From Apiospora phragmitis (lineage: Eukaryota > Ascomycota > Sordariomycetes > Amphisphaeriales > Apiosporaceae), in the NCBI GenBank assembly GCA_038363925.1, contig JAQQWL010000002.1:4154001-4218000 (forward strand): a stretch of 64,000 nucleotides of DNA, read 5' to 3'. The translations under genes and the position numbers were made by a program. Below are positions 36,400 through 47,793 of this stretch, in pieces (position 1 is the first letter of the stretch; each line of letters begins with the position of its first letter). The notes beneath the pieces are model-generated. The model saw only the letters and a program-made list of their open reading frames with translations. It had not been told where the DNA came from and made no database searches.

Positions 36400-37442
36400 T
36401 AATCCAAACGCAGTTGCTGGTTTTGACTTTGGGCACAGTTCAGTAGCGGCTTGTTGTCGTTTTAACTGGGAGTCTGAGCCACCTGTCACTGCTTGGTCTC
36501 CCGAGCAATGGGAACGAGATAAGGACATTTCCGAATGTACGCGATTAATTATCGTCCGTTGACCTGCAAGAGCTGAAAGCCATCAATTCGAATTTAATGA
36601 GCGAGACGATGTCCAGGATTGGGCTTGGATTGGTGGTCGGCACTTCATGCTCTTCATCCGGACTAGGACGTATGGCCAGGAAACGTTGGCATTCAGTAGA
36701 AGAGATACCGTCGGCATCTAAAGGGCGGGCCCAGCGAGGTACCAAGTGGGATATCCCTTGGTAAGGTACGAGCATACGGAATTACGACTGGCGTTTCTGG
36801 AATGAAACTCGAATAGGAGGGCCTGGGGCCAAAGGGGGAAACGGCGTCACGAGATCTGACATTACGGCAAGCACTTTCTGAAATGGGAGGATACCCAAAC
36901 CGCTTGGTGCTATGCGGCGTTTTATAGGGACTGTTTCTTCTTCTTTAGTATCTTTCCCAAAATATGGACAGCCTCCACGGTAGTCGAGTCAAGTAGCAGG
37001 AAGGAGGCGCCGAAGGGGCCTGGACTGGACTCTCTTCAACGATGCTTTGGGCACTTAATGACGACGCGCCCCTGACTGCATCCTTTTGGGAGGCAGCCTG
37101 CCCACCCCTGGTGGCATTTCGGCCTGTCTATATAGACTGCATTGTATTTACGACTGGAGGAGGCATATACGGCAGACGTGAGATGCGGGGTGGGGTGCGA
37201 GTCACGCAATCAGTGCTGGATTTGTTGGACAAATAACTCGAGCGTAAATATATGCAAGTAGTGCGCTCTGGCGAGTATAGCGAAATACTGCCCGCATAAA
37301 GCAGGCACAAGACGAAATCGAACACCATCCAGAGACAATCAATTATTACTTAATCTATGCGCGACAAGGGCATGATGGTAGTGAACAGGTTAAAAAGGTA
37401 AGGGTGTTAAGATCACATTGAGGAAGGGGAAAAGTGAAGAGA

Positions 37443-37448
37443 GAAAAA
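37443..37448 (-). terminator. Possible RNA polymerase III terminator of tRNA-Leu
   Basis: A run of five T residues on the minus strand lies about 31 nt past the 3' end of the tRNA gene. A run of T residues is the usual stop signal for RNA polymerase III. Confidence 0.45.
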
Positions 37449-37478
37449 GGAAATCCCTCCGAAGAGAGATTGTTATAT

Positions 37479-37584
37479 GACAAGAGTGGGATTCGAACCC
37501 ACGCCCGTGAAGATTACGGTTTTAAGTCCTGTTTCGAGAAACATCGCCTAAACGTAACGCCTTAGACCACTCGGCCATCTTGCC
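37479..37584 (-). tRNA. tRNA-Leu (anticodon UAG) with intron
   Basis: The acceptor arms GGCAAGA and TCTTGTC pair (one G-U), the D arm is GCCGAGTGGTCTAAGGC, and the T arm is GTGGGTTCGAATCCCAC. The anticodon stem is TTACG with CGTAA, and the loop reads TTTAGG, giving anticodon TAG. An intron of about 27 nt follows position 37. It contains CTTAAA, which can pair with the anticodon region TTTAGG as expected for recognition by the splicing endonuclease. A long variable arm (CTTCACGGGCG) is typical of tRNA-Leu. The gene is head-to-head with SEN54, 285 bp apart. Confidence 0.92.
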
Positions 37585-37869
37585 TATTGATGAACATAAT
37601 TCATTTTAGGTTAGTATATATAAGATCAAAGGTCAGAGCGCAAGAGCTTGTGTGGTGGTAGTCTTCCCAATGCAAAGGTACTCCATATGGATTGTATAAT
37701 GGTATGGTGGGGCACAAAACCCAGAGGTATCTCCAGAAGTAGCTTCAAGTTTGTTGTTTCGCTCAACATAATTCTCAGGTCACTACTCATGCCGTAACCT
37801 GGTCTCTGCCTGCCTGTCAGAATACATTCGTGTCGCGTAACGAATCCGGCTATTGCGCCTGTCGCATCC

Positions 37870-39327
37870 ATGGCGTACGACGACGAAGATTCCACGGCCG
37901 CTCCCCCAGCAGCCATTGCCCGAGATGATCCGTCCAAAGTCGAGAACGAAGACGTTGAAGACGCAGAGGCTGACGAGGCCATCTCCGACTTCCGCAAATT
38001 CGCCTCATCGCTCCCCGGCGGTGGTAGTGGTGGTGGTGGTGCTGCGCTGAACAAGAAGGCCGCGCCCCACGTCTCGGGCAAGACGGTCCGCCGCGGTGAG
38101 AAGGACTTCGAGTCGCACGGCACGCGCCTGCAGGAGAACACGCTGGAGGTGAGCCGCACTGCCATGCACGACGTCCTCAGCTACACGCGCATGCGCACGC
38201 CCGACAACTACATGACGGGCTGGTACTTCCCGGGGCACTGGGCGCAGGAACCGCGCGAGGACGAGAAGCCCGAGGAGCTCTGGCGGCGGGATCGCGTCGT
38301 TGCGCTCGAGGCCGAGAAGGGTCAGATGACGAAGAGCATGGGGCGCGTGTTGAGGGGTGCGCCCAAAAACGTGCCCGGCTGGGACAAGGCTTGGCTGCTG
38401 CCCGAGGAGGCGCTCTACCTGGTGGAGCGAGGTGACCTGCTACTGCGCTGGCCACGGGGATCTATTGAGGGTATATTCCCTCCTCCCGTGGAGGTTGACG
38501 GGTTGAAACGGGAGGTAGCCCGCGGCGAGGATGGTGATTACGAACTGGGTTTGCCGCTCAGTCTCCAGGCTGCATATTCACTCTTCATCGGCAACGAGGG
38601 AGATAGAGGCAAGATTACGCTGGAAAAGTTCCAAGTGTATTCGCAACTACGACGTGCTGGTTATCTGGTTTCACGGGCTAGTCCACTCCTTGATCCGCCG
38701 CCTCCTTCTGATACCCAGACTCTCTGGCAGAGGCTCTTCTCTCTGATATCATCACCCAAATCAGACACACCTAAATTCCATCCGGCCATGGGCCCCTTGG
38801 TTAGGCCAGGATTATACCGTTCCTACGAGTCGGTTTACCATCAGCTCAGCCTGATCCCTAGGCACAAGCCAACACCAAGACCGAACACGCCTGCACCAGA
38901 AGGTCCCTTCACGGTGGCCTATCACGTGTTCAAGTCCCGTCCCGGGTTCACCAAGACCAACCTCCCGCTGCCCGACTTCCGGATCGCCGTCGTCAACGCG
39001 CGCACGACCGACGTCCCCGACCTCGCCGAAATGGAGGCCCTCCTCGGCTCGACGCCGTGGGACCCGCCCAACGCCAGGAGCGGCGCGGGAGGGCCGGGCA
39101 TCGGCCACATGTACCAGCGGCTCAAGCACGGCTGGCGGAACGTGATTGTGGCGGTCAACGACAACGGGATGGTCAGCTACTTGGAGTTCATGGAGTCGGC
39201 GTTTGGCGAAGAGAGGCTTTTTGAGCGCTTCGATGCCAAGCCGAAGCCGGGAGGGAAGAAGTTCTCTGGCCGGAACCAGAAGGGAGGACGTGGTGGTGGT
39301 AGAGGCGGCCGGGGCGGTCGAAGGTGA
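37870..39327 (+). CDS. sen54: tRNA-splicing endonuclease subunit SEN54
   Basis: SEN54 is a structural subunit of the four-part endonuclease (SEN2, SEN15, SEN34, SEN54) that removes introns from tRNA precursors. The 485-residue protein has an acidic N-terminal part and a Gly-run. It then has the SEN54 N-terminal domain (about residues 65-210), with SYTRMRTPDNYMTGWYFPGH, MTKSMGRVLRGAPKNVPGW and WLLPEEALYLVERGDLLLRW. Further along are YSLFIGNEGDRGKITLEKFQ and VYSQLRRAGYLVSRA. The C-terminal nuclease-like fold includes FTVAYHVFKSRPGFTKTNLP and PDFRIAVVNAR. The tail is an RGG-type stretch (GGRGGGRGGRGGRR), suggesting RNA contact. It is one exon with no frame break. The start ATG is the first in frame after an upstream stop region and fits the length of the family. 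Confidence 0.88.
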   Translation: MAYDDEDSTAAPPAAIARDDPSKVENEDVEDAEADEAISDFRKFASSLPGGGSGGGGAALNKKAAPHVSGKTVRRGEKDFESHGTRLQENTLEVSRTAMHDVLSYTRMRTPDNYMTGWYFPGHWAQEPREDEKPEELWRRDRVVALEAEKGQMTKSMGRVLRGAPKNVPGWDKAWLLPEEALYLVERGDLLLRWPRGSIEGIFPPPVEVDGLKREVARGEDGDYELGLPLSLQAAYSLFIGNEGDRGKITLEKFQVYSQLRRAGYLVSRASPLLDPPPPSDTQTLWQRLFSLISSPKSDTPKFHPAMGPLVRPGLYRSYESVYHQLSLIPRHKPTPRPNTPAPEGPFTVAYHVFKSRPGFTKTNLPLPDFRIAVVNARTTDVPDLAEMEALLGSTPWDPPNARSGAGGPGIGHMYQRLKHGWRNVIVAVNDNGMVSYLEFMESAFGEERLFERFDAKPKPGGKKFSGRNQKGGRGGGRGGRGGRR

Positions 39328-42300
39328 GGATGGTATTAGCCATTTGTGCTTCCTGCCTCGAACCTGTTGTACTACACACTCGTCACCCTCGGTGAGTTTT
39401 GGCCAAAACGCTGCGTTGTATGTAAGCTGTACACATGGTTCCAGCCTCGCGCCAGAGATAGATACCCTACCCTGATCAATAAATAAATACCAAATAAGCT
39501 TGAAAATGAGCTACCCATTTGCAGGTCATCTTACAGAGACATTTAGTGATGGTGCCGAGAACTCAGATTTCAGTACATCACTCTTTACTTGTACCATGAT
39601 CCTAATGTTGGGCTTAGTCCATCCGGAGACATACATATGCTTATTATAATACTGCAGTGCCGGGCGAGATTGTTCCAGAGCCGTGAGACTTCTTCACTTA
39701 AATGGGGGATGCCTTTGTAATGTGTAACCCTACACGCAGCTTCTAGCAATAATGGACGTAAGTGCGCAAAAAGGACCAGCCTGCCCAGCATCACATGACG
39801 ATTCTGCCTGGGCTCGTTACAGTGCAGCATTAGGCCAATGGTGATGGACGAGACCTCAGGAATGTAGGAAGGCGCTGGTTGGGGGTCGTTGGAGTTCCAC
39901 AAATCCACTTGGGCAGTTTCTATAGTTATTATTAATACAACATAACACGATGCAAGTCACAGTAGCACAACAGATCTTATTAGAATCGTTATTTCTTCAC
40001 TTTGGCCTCTGATGTTAGGCTAAGTGATCTCCAACAGATGTCAGCTCGTCTTTGGGTGAGATTTCGCCACAGTTGTCAGCATCTTACAGAGGCTGGTCCT
40101 CTTGTCAGAAAAAGAGACTTATGACTTACAGCAAGATTACATCGTAAGGTAAGCCTCGTATGCACCAAATCGTGAAGTATACGGCGGCAAGTGCCACCCC
40201 AACCTGCATGGGGCCATAGGCTGATCAGAACACACCGAGCGATCATCTGCGCATCCTCTAATGTCCTCTGGCAGTTCTTTAGTGTCACCTCTAGTTTGCT
40301 CCGACTTGGGTATTATCATTCTTGTCCTGTTCGGTGCTAAGCCACTGACTGACTGACATGATGTGCATATGTATGTGCGTGGGTGTAGGTATGTTTGGTG
40401 GTGGCAGGAATGTCGAATGTGTCAACGTCAACGTATCATCGATTCTAACCCATGCTATAGACCAGGGTCGGCCGTGGGTGGGCTTTGCGTTCTTTTGCTG
40501 TTCTGGGAATGGACAGAGGACGGACACCAACTGGCCAGGTGCAATTCAGCCATTGACAGGGAGCAGGGAGTGAGCAGGGACACAAGCCGACATATTGCTC
40601 TACAGTTACCGGGGTCTGGCGCTAGCAGCTGTACCAATAATTACATATTCAATATACCTCAGCGGGGGAAGAAGAAAAGGACCACGAATGAATCCTCCCG
40701 GATGATGGTGGAGGCGCCAAGAGTAACCTGGCAGTCAGCCAGTCGAGTCACAAGAGGAGAGAACGAAGAGTTAGCAGTGTGAGATGATGACGGAATCTGT
40801 CTATCATACTGTCTAATTCTGTCTCGTCATCGTCTGCTGCAAAGGCGCAACATGCAATAGCCGTCAAGAGACAAGGGTGCGACAATGGCAACTAAACCAC
40901 CCAACCCTGGCAGCCTGGCTCATTGGTGCCGGTAGGATTGTGCGTGTCTGGTTGGTTGGTTCGATACACCCCGCCATGCTTGCTTGCGCTTCCGCAGTTA
41001 CACTCTGGGGCGGCCAACACTAACACGCCAACACCACCATAAATATCTCTTTCGTTCCTCTTCCAATTTCCAAACGGTGCTTCCCTCCGGTTATCGCCCT
41101 GTTATGTTTGCGTCCAGCAAGAAGTCACAGCGAGTGTGCAGGTCTGTATCATCCAGCCAGCCAGTCATCTTATATAACGTTGTTGTACGGAGGGATACGG
41201 GATGTCGGTCGGCCCCGGACCTGGCATTCAGTGCAACTACTACAGATGATTGACAACGATCAGCTACTTAAATTGCAAAGCACTTTGGGGTTGACCTTTT
41301 AGTTGTTGTACGAACTGCTTGATTGCTTACCTTACATCTAACTTACATGCACGCACCCCACAAGAAGAGCATGGCCTCGGCAGTGAAAGGTGGCCACAGT
41401 TAGACGAGCAAAGCAGCTCGGGGCCTCCCTTGTCTCAAAGTTGTCAATAAATAATACTAAAAGTAGAGTCTGCCGCAAGTTACCTCGGGGCCAAGAGACT
41501 GCACGTTGCGTCAATGGAGGTCTTGTACAACGCGTGCCTGCGCCCCCCCTTCGCTCTGCCTAAGACATGCCACTCGTCGGGACTCTCGTTGCCCTCTCTA
41601 GCTCTGCCTGCTTACATACCTACCTAGTGTTTCCACATATATTGGGTTGCGGATGTACCCAATCAGCTTAAACGCATCTGAACGACTATGTACATTACTT
41701 GGCATTTGGTTGCATCGCTGCTTCTCTTGCCAGACCCTCACTCTGCCAATTGGCAATGGGGCCCAAGTCTTCCTTCTGATTATCTGGATCAACAAGATAG
41801 CTTGAATGGGAACATGCTGCGTTCGCTCATGAGCGAGACTCGAGTTTAACCGAGATAGACGGCAAAGGCTTTCTGCTAGTTGTCTCCTTGTTGCAACTCA
41901 AATTTCTGACTACCTCTGACTAACACGTTGGAGTTGCCAACTTGAATTCTTACTTCTTGGGCCCCCGTCCCCTCCACCTCTCACAAGAAGACTTGCACTT
42001 AGGAACTTGGAACTCGGGCCACACCACGGTTGATTACTCCTGCGCTCTCTCGCGCTGCTTGTTAATTATTACTTGGCCCAGTTTTCCCCTAAAGTTTCAA
42101 CTTGTCCCCAGCTCAACCCATCATCACCCGTCCCTCACTCATCGCATCCAACTCTTTCCTTCCTTTGGTTTCCGGCGACAACCACCTTTTTTCTTCCCGA
42201 CTTGCCGCAACACGCCATCCGTATAGCTATTTTCTTCACAAGACACAAGACTCGACGTTTGCATTTTGCGCGATTTGGTAACCGCCCTGCAGCTTACAAG

Positions 42301-42799
42301 AGCGCTTCTCCATTTATTCTGCTCGCTCTCCGGGAGATACTGCAACGTACAAGAGCGAGGGAGACGGGCCCGAGCTGCATAATAACCTATACCTACTTAC
42401 TCAGTTGTGGAGCTGGCCAACAAGTCTATTTTCTCTGCTTGCGCGACAACTTTGCAGCTCAGTTCACTAAAAAGATACGCGTCAACCCGGGCACAGGTAA
42501 GTCTATTATTCTATTGTATTCATGTTCCGCTCTGGGAAAACCCCCAACCTAGAGAAACTAACATTTGGATCTGTTCAAGTTGCGCCTTTTCACATATTTT
42601 CATTCCGAGTCATTCTCCCGGCAGTTTGGTCGACAATTTCCTGCGACATAAACACCACACACCTTCTTCATACCTGGTCGTCGGTGGTCGACCCTGGGCT
42701 ACCACCGAGATCCGCCTATATACAACGTCAACAAGCTGATCTGGGTCTGCTCTGCTCAACACACCGATCCGGCCTGTTCACTCACCCCATCATCTCAAG
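39328..42799. other. Long upstream region, probably promoter and leader of the next gene
   Basis: No gene is supported here. From about 41940 the DNA is pyrimidine-rich, as in long fungal 5' leaders, and precedes the first exon proposed at 42800. Short frames show no domains. Confidence 0.45.
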
Positions 42800-45700
42800 A
42801 TGGATAACGGATCAGAGCGCAAGCCGTCCATCACACCCAACGGCCAAGATCGCGGTACCAGTGAATCTGCTGCCGTCGAGAGGTATGTGCTGTCGTTCCT
42901 TTCTTTTCTCTCCCGGACCTGAGTTGGTTGCTTCCTTTGCGTCATTGTGAGTTGAAGCCTGCTATCTGTGTCTCGTTTCCTTTGCCCCCTTCATCAAGCC
43001 CAAGTTGGGCTCCCCTTCTCGCTGCCGCTATTTCCCCCGGACGTCAAGTGTCATCGTCTCCAGTCCCAAGCTCTTCCTCCGCTCTTTGAGGCTCTTCCAT
43101 CCCAATGGTGGGGCCTATATGACGATGATTAAATGGGGTCTTCAACAAGAATGGGTTGAAACGATAGTCCACTGGACTCGACCAGGATTGACATTTCCGA
43201 AACTAAATTGTATTCCTTCATCCTGCAATTCCTCATCCAGCATCCTACACTTGGCGCGCTGAAGAATTTCGGATTGGGTACCGATGATTATGGCGCATCC
43301 GCATTTTCCAAGCTCCATACTCTCTACGCCACCAATCACCGTCAACCTCGTCCCTTTGCTATGCTACAAGCTTCTCTCCTCCATTCTCCATCCTCGCCTG
43401 CCTCAAGATTTGCCCTTTTCTTCTTCAACTACGCCACATCTCCGTTCCCCTAACTGAGCATGGGAAGATACCGCTTCCGAAGGTGAGGTTTCCTTGTCCT
43501 ACTTTGCGCCCGTTTTGTGACTGGCTCTCTGCGTGGTTCCCGGGCAGTGCCAACTCCAAATCCACGCCGGCCCTGCAACTAAAAGCCGAGAAGTATACTC
43601 GACTATTTCTTACAATCCCTTACCTGTCCCCACATCTCTCTATACCCTTTCCGCTACGACTATTCCGAGTATACGTTACCACTATCGCAAAGTGTCACTT
43701 TCCGCTTAGCAACAGCTGAGCCATACCCAATCCCGAACCCTCTTCTTTCACAAAGACGCTGAATGGTTTACCACAAACCCTTCACAGCAATCGATCCTTT
43801 TTGCATGTGCACTTTTCTTCACTCCTGCCCGGTCACATGCACATACCTTTCACACGACATTTCGTCCCCAGCCAAGTCAAAGGATTGCAACCCTCGCAGT
43901 ACTCATTGCACCAAGTCATCAATCATCATCTCATGGTGCATTGCGAACTCAAACCTGCCATCTGAAGCCACTTTCTTTTCTTTTCCGCTTCTCACAATCT
44001 TGTCCTGCCTTCCCTTCAGCTATGTTCAGCCGTGTCTTGGCGTAGCGTCTATTTGGTAATCAGATCGGCCAGCTTGTCTGTTGACAGCCGAGTTGTGAAG
44101 CCACGCCGGAGACACCCTTTACTGATTACTACACTGAACCCACCGAATCCTTGCTCTTTCCTGTCCACACTGAGTGGTGGGGACTGCCTTCCGGTTCTGG
44201 AAACTTACGCAACCATGTGTTTCTTTCCCTCACTCAAGGCTCTCGACCCTGACGATGTAGCCTTGACAACAACATCTCGTTATAACGATCTGAGCATCAT
44301 TATGCTGACTCGCAATCGTGCCAGCCGTGCTGCTACCAACGGCTCATATAAGCCCGAAGAAGTCGATAGCGCCGACGAGACAGCGCTGAGCCCCCCACCG
44401 TCTAGTACCGCCTCTAGTGCCAGCCGTGATGTCTTGGGCGATGAGATCATAGTAGGCACGAACACTCATGCACCCGCGGCCAATGGACAGAAGTCGCCTT
44501 CCCGCTTCACTTCGGAGCCTGAAGATACTGAAATGGCCCAAGACGATGGGCCTGCTGCCCATTATCCTAAGCGGAAGCGCTCGTCCATCTACAACGATCT
44601 CAGCGAGGACAAGCTCGAGGGAAGTTTGCCTAGTGGTGCTGACGATGGCGATGAGAGACCAGCGAGCCGCGCTACATCCGTCCGAAGACATGGCGTTGGT
44701 AGCAACATGTCCGTTCTTCTAGGATATTGGAGAGACTCGCCTGTCCCTAAGGCGGCAGGCAAGCATGCAGTCGTGGGCTTTATGGATGTCAGAGATCGCT
44801 TGCGTACACGCATCCAGAACACCACACGGAATGGGGATTCCATCAATACCCGCCTATTTCCCGTGCCTCCTGGCCCAGGTGGTAGTTGGGTAACGTTCGA
44901 GCGTGTCGTCTTCCAAGATCATCTCATCGGTATGGACCACAACCAGGTGAAAGAATTCGTCAAGATCCGGACAGTCGATGAAGTGCAGATCGAGGATGAA
45001 GAGACCAAGAGAAAGAATGACCTTGCTGCCGTGAAAGAGGCGATCCGCCGAGTTGAGAGAAACCCCCCTCCGGAGACCGCACAACCCCCCGCCATAGCAT
45101 ACGGGCTTGAGATCCCCGAGGATGTCCATATCAACGCCCGCCCGGACAGCAAGCGTCGCCGTACAGGCAGTGCTGTAGGTACAATTGCAGGCGGTGAGCC
45201 CATCTATCCTCGTATGCAGCCCCAGGCTCAGCCCATCTCTCGCCCTCAGCCTGAGTCGGCCCCGATATCTCAGCCCTCGCCGATGGCCCACCCTCATATG
45301 GCCCATGTGCACCAACAACACCAGCAACCGCAGATACCCGAAAACCTACCGGGTTCCAGACCGACTCGTATCATGGTGGGCTGTTGGACCAAATCTTCCG
45401 CTGTTGAAGACTCGGAGAAGCATGCTGTCTACGGTATCCTCGGCGCTAACGACATGTTCCGTGTGAAGCTCGTGCGGGAAACAATGGATGGGCGGTTCTT
45501 TGATGGCAACTTCCCAACCGGGGCTGGAGCGCTGTGGATTCCGTACGAGGATGTTACGATGTTGCCTCACCTACAAGACCTCACCCGCTCTGAAATGAAA
45601 GAGTACTGCCGTATCAGACAGTATCATATTGACCTGGGCGAGAAGGAGGACGAGCGGGTGGCGAATGAAACCAAGGCAGTGTATGAGGCACAGCGTCGTG

Positions 45701-46443
45701 CAGCCATGAATCCCAAGGTTACTCCCACGCCTCCTGGTCGGTCGAATCTCGTGGAGGAATTGCCTCCTAGTCCCAAGCCGGAGCAGCCAATCCATCACGA
45801 TCTCCGCTATAGCAGACGTGAGATGGTGCCGAATCCGAATTATATGCGAGGCAAGTTACATTCCACTCCATGGCTTCACCATTCTACTCCGTATTGATCT
45901 CTTGTATGATCCTAATACAATTGCAGGCCCTCCTCGTGGACCTACCGAGGCCGAAGTGCGGCACAACGGCCGCAACCCTAGTGCGGATGCTCAGGAGCGG
46001 ACCAACCACCTTGCCCGTCGCGAGATCACTAAGATGGAACACGCGCAGATGAGGCAAAATGGTCATGGAGGACCCGGACGTCATATGCCGAATGCGCCCA
46101 GTGCTATGGGTGGCCCCAGCAACGGCCATCCTCATCATGACAACCGAGCCATCTTTAGCGACAACGTGGGCCGGCTGCAAAAGGTGTGGCAGCTCAAGAG
46201 GCCCAGCGCATGCAACCGCCTCCTCAGCAGGTGGCTCCGCCTATGCAGATGATGCAGCAGCCCATGCCTGGTCCCGTGCAAGGCCCGAACGACGATTCGA
46301 CCAAGATCTACAATGGCACAAAGTACGAGCGAAAACAGACTGGGCCCTTTGCTGGCAAGCTGGCGAGTAATGGCACCATTATCAGCATCGATGGCGAGGA
46401 TTACGTCGAGTACCGTGTCCTCACCAAGGTCCAGTTCTTCTAG
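42800..46443 (+). CDS. Unrecognised nuclear-type protein with a duplicated domain
   Basis: I do not recognise the family. The main exon holds an acidic, Ser-rich region with a basic patch (YPKRKRSSIYNDLS). It then has two similar blocks of about 85 residues: block 1 from VLLGYWRDSPVPKAAGKHAV (44707-44973) and block 2 from RIMVGCWTKSSAVEDSEKHA (45367-45620). Between them lies KRRRTG, then a Gln/Pro/His-rich linker. The C-terminal exon is Gln/Met/Pro-rich and ends with a compact segment (GTIISIDGEDYVEYRVLTKV). The proposed first exon (42800-42882, MDNGSERKPSITPNG) would need a 1.4-kb intron to about 44324. A start at ATG 44302 (688 residues) is the alternative. The second intron (45851-45926) has a GC donor. 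One A is missing in the run at 46179-46182. The layout suggests a chromatin or transcription factor role, which is inference only. Confidence 0.72.
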
Positions 46444-47271
46444 TAGCAAGGATGGGTCCAACACCACATCACCACATCTTTGCGAAGAACGATGAGGTTC
46501 TTTGTCTACTTGACGAGGAGTAGTTGCGGTGCAGCGTTGGTGGGTTCACACCACCTTGATGAGCGTGCACAGTCTGTACGGAATACCATGTACTACTATA
46601 GGATGGCTCGCCTGTTTGGTTTCTCTCACTTTCTTCAGGGGTGGATCGCGGCACTGATACCCATTTCTTTTTCATGCGGCTGTTTTCTTCAGGCACTTGA
46701 GTGTTGCGAGCAGAGGCAAGCAGTAACAGAGTAGCTTTAGTTACGAATACATGGAGGTTCTTTGGAACTTTGAGCGTTGCCAGTAGAAGCAAGCAGTAAC
46801 TGGCTTAAGTAGTTAAGAATACAGAGAGGTTTTTTGGCAATGTGATGCTACATGTTGATACGATGTGATACGGCGTTTCGTCATGTGGCATTTCATTTGG
46901 TGTCACATCAACTGGTGCATGTTTGATTCCCTGCCTGTCGACCTTCGTTTAACACACTTAACGTCAGAAGGATTGCCTGCCTAGACAATCTGAGATATTC
47001 CATTCCCACATTCGGAAAAGACCAGGAGAAATCGAATGGCTGGGTCATGATCGTGTATATTCATTAGCATCAGATCGATCGTTATCAGCCCGCTATCCAT
47101 TTTGCTCTCCTATAGAACTACATTTACACGAAGGAACCCAGTCTAGATGAAAAAGTCGCGGCTGCAGCTTTTCCTTGAGCGAGCCCACCCAGGCCGCCTG
47201 TACGTCCATGCATACGTACATCTTGTCAATCTGCGCACTCCTGCCTGCCTTTAAGCCGGGTTTGCCTTCAC
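46444..47271. other. Convergent intergenic region with a 72-bp tandem repeat
   Basis: This separates the 3' ends of the duplicated-domain gene and the GPI-type gene. Apart from the tandem repeat I see nothing in it. Confidence 0.5.
46694..46837. repeat. Two diverged tandem copies of a 72-bp unit
   Basis: Copy 1 is 46694-46765 and copy 2 is 46766-46837. Shared blocks are CAAGCAGTAAC, AGTTA-GAATACA and GAGGTT-TTTGG, with scattered substitutions and small shifts. It begins about 250 bp after the stop codon of the upstream gene and probably lies in its 3' UTR. A further GAGGTTCTTTG lies at about 46493. Confidence 0.7.
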
Positions 47272-47793
47272 TCATATCGCAAAAGCCGCCGCCATCACTA
47301 CATACGCCATACCGGCGAAGGCGACCTTCGCCTTGGCCTCATCTGCCGCGCCGCTGGACTGCAGCGGCGCGGATCCGGATCCCGTCGGGCTGGGCGTTGT
47401 CCCGTCGCCGCCGGTGGGGGACACCACCACGACCGCCGTACTGGTCGCGTCGGGCGAGCCCGGGAGCGTCTGGACCGTTGTTGTGGGAGATGAGGGAGTG
47501 TTGCTGCTTTGGTCTTCTTCTGCCGTCGTGGTTGTTGGGGTGGTGCTGGTGGTGTCGCTTCCATCTGACGAAGAAGCAGTGACAGTGACAGTAGAGGGCG
47601 ATGCCGATGAGATGCTGCTTGGGCTGGTTATGGATGTGACGGCTGAGCTGGATGAGGGAGAGGTGGTGGATAAGGTGCTGGCGGTGCTGTTGCTGAAGAC
47701 CATGCTGTCGGTGATGGCGGAGGCGGCGGCTGCGGCACCAGCGACGGTGAGGGCCAGGGCCGCGAACAGGCTGTTGCGGGGTGAGAAGCGCAT
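47272..47793 (-). CDS. Small Ser/Thr-rich protein, probably GPI-anchored
   Basis: The 173-residue protein has a signal peptide (MRFSPRNSLFAALALTVAGA, cleavage near residue 25). The long Ser/Thr-rich middle should be heavily O-glycosylated. A small-residue patch (SSGAADEAK) precedes a hydrophobic C-terminal tail (VAFAGMAYVVMAAAFAI). That order is the signature of a GPI-anchored plasma membrane or wall protein. No domain with a known activity is present, and no conserved cysteine pattern is visible. An upstream in-frame start would add residues before the signal peptide and is less likely. The gene is one exon with no frame break. Confidence 0.68.
   Translation of the reverse strand: MRFSPRNSLFAALALTVAGAAAAASAITDSMVFSNSTASTLSTTSPSSSSAVTSITSPSSISSASPSTVTVTASSSDGSDTTSTTPTTTTAEEDQSSNTPSSPTTTVQTLPGSPDATSTAVVVVSPTGGDGTTPSPTGSGSAPLQSSGAADEAKAKVAFAGMAYVVMAAAFAI

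Larger units (their letters stand above)
36226..37478. other. Intergenic region, nothing recognised
   Basis: No gene is supported between the arrestin-like stop and the tRNA gene. The region has one exact 15-bp tandem duplication (listed) and short frames without domains. Confidence 0.5.
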
